Assembly: GCA_025526995.1 (NCBI GenBank)
Contig: JAHLKG010000031.1
Location: forward strand, 62,001-126,000
Direction: 5' to 3'
Source: Powellomyces hirtus
Lineage: Eukaryota; Chytridiomycota; Chytridiomycetes; Spizellomycetales; Powellomycetaceae
Length of the DNA stretch: 64,000 nt
Position 1 is the stretch's first letter. The number at the start of each line of letters is the position of its first letter. Of the stretch, positions 1-11,346 are shown piece by piece. The translations under genes and the position numbers were made by a program. The notes beneath the pieces are model-generated. The model saw only the letters and a list, made by a program, of their open reading frames with translations, ran no database searches and had not been told where the DNA came from.

Positions 1-51
1 TTCCTGTCATCTCAACCAGATAGGCAGGCTGAGAGAGAAGGCGTCATCACA

Positions 52-1638
52 ATGACTGCAATGGACGCCCCACGCTTTGTAGATGCCCCTGCCCTGTCCG
101 CGGAGGCTGCGACAGGTGTGCGCTTCTCGAAGCCGACCAAGAGCGCAGTTGCGAGTGGGATATCAAAAAGAACTCTTGCGAACCTGCCCGACCGCATCCT
201 TCAGTTTATGGTACCGCCCTGCTAAACGTTTGTGCATCTCTCCAGCGACACCGCTTCTAACATATGCTGTCACTCCCATGTTTGTCTTCCATCTTGGCTA
301 GGCGGTCATGACGTACAGCTCGCTCATGTACATCAACCTTGCGATACACCTCGTCCTGCTGAATTACTGGCGAATTGTATGGCCGTTTGTTTTGTGCTAC
401 TGGACATACGTGTTCCTGCTCGATATGTCCACGCCATACACTGGTGGAACGGACCGCGCGCGGTTTTTCCGGGACTGGTCTTTTTGGAAGCACTTCAGGT
501 TTCGTGCCACGAAACATACGCGTTGAGTTGCGAGCGATTACTGATGACGGAACTTCCGTTTTCAGGGATTACTTTTCGGCTGAATTAGTCAAGACGGCCG
601 ACCTGGACCCCGAGGGCAATTATCTGTTTGGTCACCACCCACATGGGATATACTGCTACGGCCTGCTGTAAGCTGTCTGAAAACAAGCAGATAGTACTCG
701 TTTTCTTCATTGGCTGATATGTTGAATTTTGTTGCGCTAGACCAAACTTCATCACGGATTGGGGCGGCTTCTCGAAACTGTTTCCGGGAATCACACTCCG
801 TGTCACGACTTTGGACGTCAACTGGTCAATTCCGATATGGCGGGAAATGCAAATGGCTTTGAGTGCCGTTTCCGTCTCTGCAAAGTCGCTCAAGCACATT
901 CTCACTCAGAAGGGACCAGGGTGGTCGGCCATGGTGGTGATTGGGGGCGCCGAAGAAGCGTGAGTATCCATTTATCTTGGCGGGCTCGGGTGTGCGGAAG
1001 CTAAACCTGCTTGATATTTGTCCAGACTGTTGGCATACCCTGGTACAAACGACATCATTCTCAACCGAAGGAAGGGATTCGTCAAGCTGGCGATTCAGAC
1101 TGGGTAGGTGCTGGTTAGAAATCTCGAATGACGTACTCCGATACTGATAGGCTTTTCTTTCATGCTGCCATCAGCGCTTCTCTGGTACCGGTCTTTACCT
1201 TTGGGGAGAACGACCTGTTCTGGCAGGTGAACGACGACAATGCACCGGTAGTCCGGTCCTACCAACGGCGCTTTGCAAAGCTCCTTACTTTTTCTGTCCC
1301 TCTCATGTGGGGACGGTTCGGGCTATTCTTTTTGCCTCGGAAAGTCAAGCTTGTGTCCGTAGGTAAGTAATCGAACGGGAACTCACCAGTCTTACCCATG
1401 TACCTGGCACAGTCTGATTTGCCAATGGTTCAATCATTCCAATCCATCTAATCTAACATTTACAAATCGTTTGATTCTAGTGGGAAAGCCTATTCCTGTC
1501 CGCCAGCAAGACAGTCCGTCACGCGAGTATATTGCACAAATGCACGACACATATGTCGTTGCTCTGATGAAACTGTATGACGACCATAAAGAGAAATATG
1601 CGCCATCTAGGATTAGGGACCTTAGAATTGTCAAGTAG
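52..1638 (+). CDS. DGAT2: Diacylglycerol O-acyltransferase type 2
   Basis: Transfers an acyl group from acyl-CoA to diacylglycerol, the last step of triacylglycerol synthesis, at the ER and lipid droplets (family knowledge). I join seven exons (52-210, 302-498, 566-667, 741-959, 1026-1103, 1175-1362, 1481-1638) into 366 aa, a normal DGAT2 length. Visible marks: a hydrophobic hairpin near residues 55-95; HFRDYF followed by LVKT, the family YFP block read here as YFS; NYLFGH running into the active-site HPHG at 143-146; and the later conserved block RRKGFVKLAIQTG. The ATG at 52 gives the longest frame; an in-frame ATG follows at 61. The YFS variant is mildly unusual. Other members of the family (monoacylglycerol or wax acyltransferases) share this fold, so the exact acceptor is inferred. 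Confidence 0.93.
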
Positions 1639-1975
1639 AGGGACAGCGAGAGGGATGTGTCCTGTATTTTTTTTGAGACTTTTTATGTAATTTCTCGTTT
1701 CTTCTGTATACTTTTGAACATATTTCCTTCTCTTAAAGATGTTTGTGTGTTGAATGAATCAATGAATGACGGGATGCGTTGGCTGGAACCAAGCCAGCCA
1801 GGCCAGCGTCAGACCCAACAGGCGTGTCGATGTCGTCCTCCGCCCCCCAGCCCTCCTCATAGCAATCTGCATCCCCGTTGCGCATCGTCCGCAGAACAAC
1901 CAGCCTTCAAGGAGCATCCTCTCTCCGGATTACGCTACTACCACCGCTTTCCTCAAAAAACACATATCGAGCAAC

Positions 1976-3076
1976 ATGTCCGTCACGTTCTCTGAAGGTT
2001 GCCCCGTCTACAGGTGCGTGACCCCAACCATCCCAATCACGCGATGATGCAAGGCATCCAAACCTTCCGCCGCAGTGTACTTCACCCCGACAGTTATGCG
2101 ACACTGACTCGTTCGCTGTTTTTTTGTTCGTTTTAGCCCGTTCTTTGGCGCTATGGGCTGCACTGCGGCTATTGTTTTCAGCTGTGAGTATTGCGCCTCT
2201 CATCTACCCGTCTGACGTAACATCCTGGCTCTGCGCGGAGATAGCAACCAAAAGCTTTCCACATTTGTGAAGCTGTGCGGAACATCGTGATTGAGAATTC
2301 CATAGATGATGCTCTCGGAGCTGAAGATTAAAACATCTCCGTATTTTTTTGATTTTTCTCCTCTCACGCAGGCTTCGGAGCGGCGTATGGCACAGCGAAG
2401 TCTGGTGTCGGAATTTCCGTGATGGGTGTCATGAGGCCCGAGCTCATCATGAAGAACATCGTTCCCGTTGTTATGGTACGCGTGCTTGTGCTTTACTGGC
2501 TCGATTCATTCGTAGCATCTAGTAGGATGCGAACTGATAGTCAAAATTCCCCCGCAGGCTGGTATTATTGCAATTTACGGTCTCGTTGTGTCCGTCCTGG
2601 TCAGCGGTGGCTGTACGTATTCGGCCTGAATCATGAGCGCAGCATACTTCTCGATCATTACCACAATTTCGCCAACCTTCTGACTTCTGGGATTCTTTTT
2701 TCTTCTCATATAGTGCAACAAAAGATGTCTCTGTTCGCTGGATTCATTCAGTTGGCCGCCGGTCTGAGTGTCGGTCTCAGCGGTCTCGCTGCCGGTTTCG
2801 CCATTGGTGTCGTCGGTGACGCGGGTGTCCGGGGTACCGCCCAACAGCCGCGTTTGTTCGTCGGAATGATTCTGATTCTCATTTTCGCTGAAGTACTGGG
2901 TCTCTACGGTCTTATTGGTAAGGAATTTGTGTGTCTTTACGTGCTTCGTGTGATTATGTGCCAAAGTCATCGCGCGTTCGGTAATTGATGATGTAGCTCA
3001 CATCTTATTTGCGTTCCGTTTTACTTTAGTCGCTCTGATTCTGAACACGAGGGCTGACCCAAGTGCAGGATGCTAA
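1976..3076 (+). CDS. VMA3: V-type ATPase proteolipid subunit c
   Basis: Proton-carrying rotor subunit of the vacuolar ATPase Vo sector, in vacuole and endosome membranes. Six exons (1976-2013, 2137-2183, 2372-2475, 2558-2612, 2714-2917, 3030-3076) give 164 aa, the usual size. Four transmembrane helices are evident. The proton-binding glutamate is E141 in [11 protein letters not shown] of helix 4. The two half-repeats of the family are visible ([14 protein letters not shown], and [21 protein letters not shown]). The ATG at 1976 opens the typical short luminal N-terminus before the first helix. Absence of a longer N-terminus points to VMA3 (c) or VMA11 (c') and argues against VMA16 (c''); I favour c. 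Confidence 0.95.
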
Positions 3077-3500
3077 GTTTATTCCAATTGGAATTGTTCC
3101 AGCATCTGAGAGATACACTTTCGAAGACAGAAAAAGAAAATAGTTATTTGTAAGGAATGGAATGATGGGCGGTGGTGCGGTTGGCATTATCCGCTCAATA
3201 GATCAATAGATCGGTTCCACTTCTTTCTCATCTGTGTGCCTATCGGTCACTAGTGCTGGCCATATTGGTATTCTACTTGTCATTTGACGTCTTCATTGTC
3301 GACAACTTCAGAGAGTGATGAAGTGATGAAGTGCTGAAGAAGGATTTTCGACGGGATTTCCTCTTGATACCCTAGATTCGGCATCATCTTGAATCAAGTA
3401 CCAAGAACTCTCGTTGAAGAACTTCGATGTCAAACAGCGCTCTACCCATACGGACATTTTAAGAGATCTGCATAGAACAGCCCCACTTCAATAACAAACC
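3077..3500. other. Intergenic, VMA3 to SF3B5
   Basis: Same-strand spacer holding the VMA3 3' end and the SF3B5 promoter. It contains no convincing reading frame or structured element that I could see. Confidence 0.6.
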
Positions 3501-3994
3501 ATGTCAAGCGCTGCCATGAACGTCAATGCCCAGCTGGAGCACCGTAAGTGATATATGTGTGCACCTCACGTTTGTGGGGAAAGGAGCTGGTTGTTGGACT
3601 CTTGAATTTACCCCTTCATTCTTTATTTGTCGTCAGTACAATCGAAACATGTAGGGACGGGGCACGCCGATACCAACAAATTGTACGTCCTAACGCTCTA
3701 CCTTCCTCCCTCTCGCAAGTCGCTCATGCTTTCTTTGTCTTGCATCCAAAATAGTGAATGGGCTGTGAACCAACACCGCGACACCTACGCCTCGCTTATT
3801 GGACACAACACCATGCTGGCGTATTCTGCGGTCGCCGAGAACGAGAGTCTGGGGCGGAAAAAGTTTGAGATGATGGAGAAGATGTTGCAGCCTTGGTAGG
3901 AGAGCTCGACGATTGGGCGGTTGTGATTGCGCTTTTGAATAACTCATTGCTTTTTCTCGGAATTAGTGGCCTACCCGTGCCGAAAGATGATTGA
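3501..3994 (+). CDS. SF3B5: Splicing factor 3B subunit 5 (SF3b10 / Ysf3)
   Basis: Small structural subunit of the SF3b complex of U2 snRNP, which helps hold the branch-point region in the nucleus. Four exons (3501-3543, 3637-3682, 3755-3895, 3967-3994) encode 85 aa; the human protein has 86. The sequence follows the family almost end to end: QLEHLQSKHVGTGHADTNK, then WAVNQHRDTY, AENES, and the C-terminal block MEKMLQPCGLPVPKDD. The last intron splits the codon for the C of QPCG, so the gene cannot be read without splicing. Identification is firm because the family is short and very conserved. Confidence 0.96.
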
Positions 3995-4454
3995 GAGTGC
4001 TTCATTCATTTCTTGTATATATATTTATGTGTTCAGATCATCGGTAGTCTTTGTATAATACCACGCTTCAAACAGGAGGAGCTTTTTTGCTAGTCAAGAT
4101 TAGAAGTCTGATTAAGCACGGGCCGCTAACTCGAGATTTCTTCGTGGAGAATGATTTCGTACGAAATTGTTGCATAATACTCCTGTTTTGTTACAAGTGC
4201 GCTCATCAGATAGTTTTTAAATCAAGACTTATAACTTATGCACCACCAGTAGTTATTCAAGGTATGTAACTTTCTTTATACATGTGCAAGATGAGACATT
4301 AGAGATACAAAACAAGGACCCAATGTCCCATCCATAGAAAACAATATACAATGGTATAGCGCCACGCGCAAAGACAACTAAACTATCAGTCACAAGGGCA
4401 CAATGCCATTGCGAGAACACATGTGCATTTTCCAGGAATCACTCTCCACCGCAT
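3995..4454. other. Convergent intergenic spacer
   Basis: Lies between the 3' ends of SF3B5 and the SMP/C2 gene. It is AT-rich in its centre; I see no gene, repeat or structured RNA in it. Confidence 0.6.
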
Positions 4455-7400
4455 TCAGAATTCCTGGCCGGCGAGGGTCAAACTCTTCTTGGAGCTCTTT
4501 TTCCACAGCCTGGTGCTTTTGACACCTTCCATTACGGTATCCTTGCTCCATTCCAGAGTCCTCGAGAGTTTGTTGCCCGGCAGGCGCGAGTCTTCCTTCG
4601 CGCCGGATGCCGAGGCGTCTTTGGATTTACGACGGTCCGACGGGCTGGTGGACGTGTGGAGCGTAAAGAGTTTCTTGTGCTTGTCCGTCTTGTCGGCTCC
4701 ACGCGGGTGGGCCGCTGCGGAATCGGCCGTGTCCTCTTCCTCCTCCTCAACGGGTCCGCCTTCCTCCTCGGTTTTCTTGGCGTCCAGTTCATCAACCTCA
4801 ATGTCTTCGCCTTCGCCGCGGGTCTCGATCCAGTGGCGGCCCGGGCGGAAGATTGCCTTGAAGCAGAGTTCGGGGGAAGAGTGGATAGTTGTGAGCGGGT
4901 TGGCTTCCGGAGCGAGCGAGTCGTCGGAGAACGAGGCGACGGAGTGCGAATCGTCGTCATCGCCAGCATCCGTGTTGTCATCGCGGACGTCTTGGTCGTC
5001 TTCGTCAGAATCGGTGTCGGACCAGACGGTTCCGGAAATCGACGAGGCGCGGCTGTGAGTGGCCGAGTTGCGACGGCTGCCAGCGGTGGAAGACCGCGGG
5101 AGCTGCAACTCATTGCTCTGGTTGAATGCTTTGTCGGCGGATTCTGGACCTTGCTGACCAGCAGAAGGCGCTGTGGCGGTCCTGTCGCCGCTGATATCGG
5201 TCGCAAGCCCTTGTTGTGCAGCCTCGGCTCCCTGAGGGTGTTCCTTAGTGGTGTCTTCCGCGGCCAGTTCCTGTCTCAAGACTTGCTTGTCGGTGGTGCC
5301 CAAATGATCTTCCTCATCGTCGTCCTTCTTCTTGTTGGCACCCTTCCATCGTTTCAAACCCAAAACAACCTCCCGCTCGTGGTTGTCGACCATGTCTTGG
5401 AGGTACATTTTGCCAACGGCCAAAATCTTGGAGTTGAACCCAAGCCGACCCTTCTGGTAGACTTCGAACCGGAGTGCGGTCTGGTAACGCGAGTTGACCT
5501 TCAGTGACAACTTGTCGTCCCAGTGCGGCGTGAGTGTCGCCGGATGGCAGACTTTGGTCGCCAGACGAGCCGGTTGGGTAATCGGTGAACGGATGCGGAT
5601 GCGGATGTTGGACGGCGGGGTGCTGCTGTCCTTTGTGATTTTCTCAAGACCCTTGATGGTGAAGTCTTTGACCTCGAGCTCACCCACATTGAACCCCATC
5701 ATGTTCTCCGGCTCTTCCATCTGTACGCTTCTGAAGCCCGCACTGACACGGATCTTTCCGAACCCAATTCCTCCTTGGAGGTTGTGCCACGACGAAGTCA
5801 TCATGTCGTCATCATTCTTGAAGATGTCAGACAATTTGACGACCACAACACCAATGACGGGATCGTGCTCGTGTTGGCGCGAGTCTTTGACGACGAGACG
5901 CAGGATGGTGCGGGTCCAATCGCGCACAAAGAATTCTTGAGTAAAGGCCCACACGGGGGACGGGTTGTCATGCTTGATGCGAGTCTTGAAAGCGAGCTGG
6001 TCGTTGACAAAGGCGTGAATGTAAGGGGACGGGTAGAGACCGTTCTTGTCTTTGGGGCGGAGGATGAGGTCCAACGCCTGATGGATCTGAACGGCAAGAA
6101 TACCGGATTTGTACTTCTTGGCGGCTTCTGCCTTGTTATGCAGATCGACCTTGGGGTAGAACCCGAGCTGGAAGTTCAATTTTCCGTTGCGTTCCAGCAC
6201 ATCGGGTTTAGATGCGTCCTCAGCCTGGTTCTTCCTGAGCAGCGTCTTCCAGCCGTCAAACATCACACCCTCGGAATCAACAACCTCCTCCGTGCGGATT
6301 TCGAACTGGCCAAGCACCTCGTTCCTGCTGATGGCATCATAGTCCCATACCTTGACGCTGAGCGGGAATCCGTTCTTGACATCGTCCTCCGTGATGACAG
6401 CGTAGTGGGTCTCGTTCCACATGGGGTTACGGTCACGCGAAATTATACGAGTGCGAGCTAGGAAAGTGCTGGCATTCCCGAAGGACACTGTAGCGTAAGG
6501 GTCCGAAGAGCCAGACCAGTCGGCGGCGCGAAGGTGCTTGGCTTGACGGAAGACAAACTTGACGACGCCCAGAGCACGAGTGTCACCGATGGCCGCGTCG
6601 CCCATAAGAATGCGGTCGAGCTCAAGTGCCATGATCTTCGGGCTGACAAGCATGTCTTCCACAGTCTTCTCGACAACACCCATGATGAACTGAGACAAGA
6701 TAGGCATGTTCATTAAGTTGCCCAGCTTCAAGGGTCGAATGGCAAAATCGATCTGTGGCTTGTTCAACAGAGTAAATTTGAGTGTCTTGGCAAACGGGGC
6801 CTTGCTGGTAAACCTGAGCCACACGCGGATCTGGGCTTCAAAACCGGCGCTCTCAGCAATAATCGGCACCGTGATGGATCCGAGCTTGGGATGGCCCAGA
6901 TGGATATTGATAAGGATGTGTGTGTTCAAGCGAGTTCGCGAGGCGAGTTCCTGGGGAGACGGGTGCATTGCGACCGTGAGGTCCATCAAAACAGCATCTT
7001 CACCGCTGGCACCCGGATAGACTTGCATGCTGGTGATACGGGGTGCGCGAGGTCCGAGTTCAAAGTCGGCAATGTTGATGCGAGTAATGAACGAGGGAGC
7101 TTGCGCAATGAATTGATCTTCCAATGTGTCGATGGCGGCGGTGAAGAGACCCGGATCAATGATGGGCCAGAGCTGCGCAATGAAAAAGTTGACCCACTCG
7201 GCCGATTCAACGTTCTCGCCCAACTTGAGCGTCGCTTCGTTGCGCTTTTTCTCAAAGTCAACGGCACGGGACATGGACGTTCGGATCCTGGAGACGTACA
7301 ATGCCAGGCAAACACCGGCAAAGCAGGTCCAGACCCAACTCCATCCCCAGTTACCAATCATCCATCCACCGAGTGCTCCGCCAGTAATGATTGCCACATT

Positions 7401-8502
7401 GATGTACCTGATGACCATGTGAACAACTGTAAATGACACAAATGGACAGAGGGCGGGAAACAACTCATGGTTGTACTTACGGGTCAAGACTCATCAGGAA
7501 CTGCGCAATATTCGGCAAGAACTTCTCATTGAGTTCTTTATCGCTCCGTTCACAGCTTCTGTAAGTGCCAGACAGATACGCCGGGTCCTTCTTTGGGTTT
7601 TCCTTGGTTCCAGGGATGCCAGTGATTGGCGCCTCCATCTGCTTGAATTTTTCCTTGAGAGCAGCGGAGCGAGCAAAGGCCCAAGGAGTCTGACCCGCCT
7701 CCGTTTGGAGTTTAGCTTCCGCAGGGTGGACGCCTGGCGCCGTTTCGGCTCCAGCGAGATTTGACTCAGCTTCAGGTGGAGGTGGCTGGCCGGTCACGGA
7801 TCGTTCGTTTTCTGACAAGTGGGTCTTTTCGCCGGTTATAACGCTAGCGGTAGGTTGAGGTGATGGCTGATCATTATTTGACTCATTGATGTGAGAATTG
7901 TCGTTGGCGTAGAAATCAGAGTGGTTGACAGAGTCGCTGTCATCCCTGTCCTTTAGGGATGTCCCGGAACTGTTGGTGCTGTGAGCGCCAAATGATGAAG
8001 CCAGGGCGGTTGTTGACGCATTTCCAACAGAGGCGCGCTCGTCGTCCATGGGCTCGTCGGCTCGCAGCGGTGTCTTGGAAGCGCTCGAGATGATCGGCAC
8101 GGCCTGTCCCGCGCGGAACGCAGCGATAATCGCAGCATCGGTTGAAAAGTCATCGTTCGCGCCGATCGTCCTCGTCGTCATCGACGGAGCGCTGTCCAAA
8201 TCTAATCCCTCCATGCTCGGGATCTTTGCCATACTGGCGGTACCGTCCGCTTCGATTTCAACAATGGGGACAGTCGGGTCACGCTCATGTCCCGGATTAG
8301 CTGTGATGTCTCCCCCGTCCTTCATGCCTTCAGCTTTAGCGAGCAGCTGTTCATCTTCGATCAGGTGCTGCGCGACGACAGCGAGCGGGACGTTGTCTTC
8401 CATGTCTTCGCCGAGGATGCCCTTGGAAGCTGTGCGTGGGGGTGCGTTGGGAGTGTTGATGGTGGGCTTGGGAGCCGCGAGGGGGTCGTAGAATTCGGTC
8501 AT
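4455..8502 (-). CDS. SMP- and C2-domain membrane tether (tricalbin / Mug190-like)
   Basis: Probable ER-anchored lipid-transfer tether to the plasma membrane, by analogy with fungal tricalbins and animal extended synaptotagmins. Two exons (7481-8502 and 4455-7407, intron 7408-7480) give 1324 aa. Order: a 340-residue polar N-terminus; a hydrophobic hairpin at about 342-382; an SMP lipid-binding domain at about 405-610; C2 domains near 620-740, 775-890 and 916-1030; and an acidic, Ser-rich tail. The first C2 keeps calcium-binding aspartates (SDPYA and WDYD). The second reads SPYIHA and lacks the first Asp, so it probably does not bind calcium. The long N-terminus before the membrane hairpin suits the S. 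pombe Mug190 type as well as tricalbins. Long frames on the other strand here are antisense shadows. Confidence 0.88.
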
Positions 8503-9163
8503 TATGAATGGAGATTGTGGGCGTGGGGAAATGTGTGTGTTTACAGGGTGCGCCTCGTCTCTCTCTCTGTCCTGCGCTCCCTCAGTCTTTCAATCAAATC
8601 AAATCAGAGCGTATGCAACAAAAACCGTCTCGTTTCTCCTCTGTTGAGCAAGTATGGGCGGGAACTCTGGATGTGCGTTTTATGTTTCTTTTCACAAGAT
8701 TTGTCGATTTTGTACTTTAGTCATTTAACACTAACACCGTCATTTTGGTACTTATCACACACTTTGACTTGAGTTTATTCATGACGTGAGCAAAAAGTGA
8801 GACATGACCTCATCGCTCTGACGTCATGTGGCTCTCTGTTTATTCTCACGTGACGCTTTGCTGCGCCCTCAGCATCACATGACCGCTGTCGGAATGTTCC
8901 GAAAGGTGTAAATCGAAGAACTAACTATCGAAACGCGCAGCAGCAGCAACAGCAACTTTCAAAGAAGATCTCCCGATGCGAGACCGTGTTCCGACAATCG
9001 AAGATGAATTCGACAGACTATCCCTCGTCAGTCGGGACACGTCCACCGCGGACGAAAAGACCAGGTACACCCCGAAGGACACTCGAAAGCAGCTGGCCAG
9101 CCAAATATCTGCCGAGTAAATAGATAGCTCACTCCACTTTGGTACAAAGCGTGAAAAATCGTC
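8503..9163. other. Divergent promoter region, tether to SAC3-like gene
   Basis: About 660 bases between two gene starts that point away from each other. It holds a cluster of bZIP/bHLH-type palindromes, described separately. A short open frame from the ATG at 8976 ends at a possible donor near 9065 and might be an untranslated or alternative first exon of the downstream gene. Confidence 0.55.
8782..8883. promoter_or_regulatory. CRE / E-box cluster
   Basis: Four related sites lie within 100 bases: TGACGTGA (8782-8789), the palindromic CRE TGACGTCA (8819-8826), TCACGTGA containing the E-box CACGTG (8846-8853), and TCACATGAC (8875-8883). These match known bZIP (CREB/ATF) and bHLH sites. Position, about 280-380 bases from either start codon, suits a shared regulatory region. 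Function is inferred only. Confidence 0.4.
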
Positions 9164-10254
9164 ATGTCCAACAACGCTTCTACTCCCACATCGTCGCCCA
9201 GGTAATGCAAAAAAGACTCAACTTGTTTTGATCGTATTGGCACACTGTGTGGGACCACAAAGAAAAATACTTCGATCGAAAGCGAACGTTGACTACGCTT
9301 GTGCCCCAATAGGGCAGTTATTTACGTATATGTTGTATATAGTTTGACGAGCTACATAGGGTGCCCACCTCCGCTCAAAAGGCAGGCCATTACGATCCCG
9401 TCCTAGCAAAGCTTCGTACGTAGGACGAGGCCTTTCCTTTTTTATCATGTATACCCTTTGACTTTTGATTTTGCACATTTGCGACTTCAGGCAAACTCCG
9501 CGAAGGCATCACCGCCTCTTCCAATTACGACGCCTTTGCAGTCCAAGTCTACGAGTACTCTGCCGACATCTGTCTCATCGCCCGCAACTTCGCCGAACTG
9601 CTCAAATCCCTGGTCGGGCTCACCAACACCATCTACCCCGCCGCCGGTTCGACACCGCTGCACCGCGGCGCTGAATTTGCTGCGTATATGCTGCTGTATC
9701 TAATCTGCTATGCCCGCGGCAGCAGTGCGCAGACATATGGCAACCCGCGAGACGTGATGAACATGTATAAGACGTTTCCGCCGTGGGTTCAGGACCATGA
9801 GAGGGTGCGGCTTGCGATGAGGGTTTTTAGAGCATTGAGAGCGGATTTGGACTATGTGGAATTGAATGCATTGTGGAATGTCGGGTCTACCTCTGAGCGC
9901 GTCTTTTTGGAGGTTGGTCCATCCTCTTCCGTTTCAATCAATGATTTGTGGTATTCTTCTACATGCTCTTTTCCTTGTCTACAACTTCAGTGCGTATGGG
10001 GACCTGTACAAGAGCGAACACTTCAGATTCTCTCCAAGGCGTATTTCACGTTTCCAATGGATGATCTACTAACGCTGTTGGGAGTTCGAGGCAATGATCT
10101 GATCAGACCGGTGGTGGCCAGTGGGCGGGATGACAGGGTATCGAAACTGTTGCGGGGGATCGTGCATCCCGATACGTTAGAGGAGAGAGTTGTGGACGGT
10201 GTTATAACCTTTCGCAAACCGAAACCGAGAATAAAGACTGCTGCTACGTCTTGA
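9164..10254 (+). CDS. SAC3/GANP/THP3-family PCI-like protein (small)
   Basis: Likely member of the SAC3/GANP helical-repeat plus PCI family, whose members act in mRNA export and processing; exact role unknown. Four exons (9164-9201, 9360-9415, 9491-9912, 9991-10254) give 259 aa. Visible: a helical run with YDAFAVQVYEYSADICL, then FAAYMLLYLICYARG, and a C-terminal block QILSKAYFTFPMDDLLTLLG that resembles the PCI-end helices of LENG8/SAC3 proteins. The start at 9164 is chosen because it keeps frame through the first two introns. Size would also allow an eIF3k/CSN8/Rpn12 relative. It is transcribed divergently from the SMP/C2 gene and converges on ADAT2, 230 bases away. Confidence 0.55.
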
Positions 10255-10483
10255 TGATGACTATCCCTGGCATGGTTGGCAATTGACGCAGCCACTCAGA
10301 GGTACTGCCACCGCGCTCGGCGCCAATGCATAGATTGGAAGTGTGCATTTGTCCGTTCCCCATCAGCGCAATGCCAGCATCCTCGCTACCTCGCATGGCA
10401 TTCCGTGATCGCCGGCATGCACTCATAACGTCCCTGCCCGCACAAGAAGGTGTGGTAGGCGTCAAGCTTCTGGGTGTCCCCTG

Positions 10484-11346
10484 TCAGATGTCCTCCTTAA
10501 GTACCCTATTGGTTTTGCGTTTTGGAGCGGGTGCTGATGGCATAAGATTTTAATCCACATTCTTCCGCACTCTTTCCGTGACAACCCCAGGACTTACCAT
10601 GATTATTTTCTCGCACGTAAAACCGCCTCAGCATCATAATCGCTTCCTCCCGATAAAACCCACCCTCCACCTCATACGCCGTCCCTTGATTCACCTCACT
10701 GTTGCCGAAACAAATGGAAGCACACACCCATCACTCTTCCGAACTCTAGTTTCTTGACAACTCAGACCATCCAGCTTACTCTTGATGCACATCAAACACA
10801 CTTCCACATCCTCCAAACTTGTCGTTCCCGCATCCGAAATACACTTTGCGAATCCCGACATGGCGCAGCGCCGACGCACACATGACACACGGCTCGACCG
10901 TTACGTACAGGTCTACTTCTCGGAAAACCCTGGGAGGGTGCGACTTGAGAATTTGGTCAATGGCAACAAACTCGGCATGTCGGGTGCCCTAAAAGATATA
11001 CACCAACAGTGAGGTTTGAGCATCCCTGTGCTGGTGTAGTAAACCGGTATCGCCGGTGTGTGTTTTTCCCCTCGGGTACCGTACATTCAATGTCTCGTTC
11101 GTCCGATTCCGGCCCCGTCCAATGACCTGTCCGCCGAGAACAAACACGCATCCGACAGGGACTTCACCCACATCAAAGGCCTCTTGTGCCTAATTAGAAG
11201 ACAATTTTCCCGTTAGATACTTATACGGTTGACAAACTCGGGGTGCCGAAGCTGAATGCCACCGCTGTCATTTTGGATTGTCAATATTTGCTCACCTGGT
11301 CCAATGCAGCCCGCATGAACGTGTGATGTACGCCTTCCGTTTCCAT
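10484..11346 (-). CDS. TAD2: tRNA-specific adenosine deaminase subunit ADAT2/Tad2
   Basis: Catalytic subunit of the heterodimer that turns A34 into inosine at the wobble position of tRNAs, working with Tad3/ADAT3. Five exons (11296-11346, 11085-11189, 10780-10988, 10598-10698, 10484-10533) give 171 aa; human ADAT2 has 191. The deaminase zinc site is complete: H56-A-E58 within [10 protein letters not shown] and P-C86-VM-C89 within [11 protein letters not shown]. The start reads into EVPVGCVFV, the usual first strand. The C-terminus ends in a basic PKRK tail after FYVRENNHA, as in other ADAT2 proteins. No Tad3 gene lies in the window. Confidence 0.93.

Noticed and set aside
4423..6461. Long open frames on the + strand (4423-5058, 4656-5507, 5775-6461)
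   Set aside because: Antisense to the SMP/C2 gene; no start context, domain or splice support. The sense strand carries clear SMP and C2 motifs.
8976..9064. Short frame starting MRDRVPTIEDEF as first exon of the SAC3-like gene
   Set aside because: No donor-acceptor pair connects it in frame to the later exons; kept only as a possible untranslated exon.
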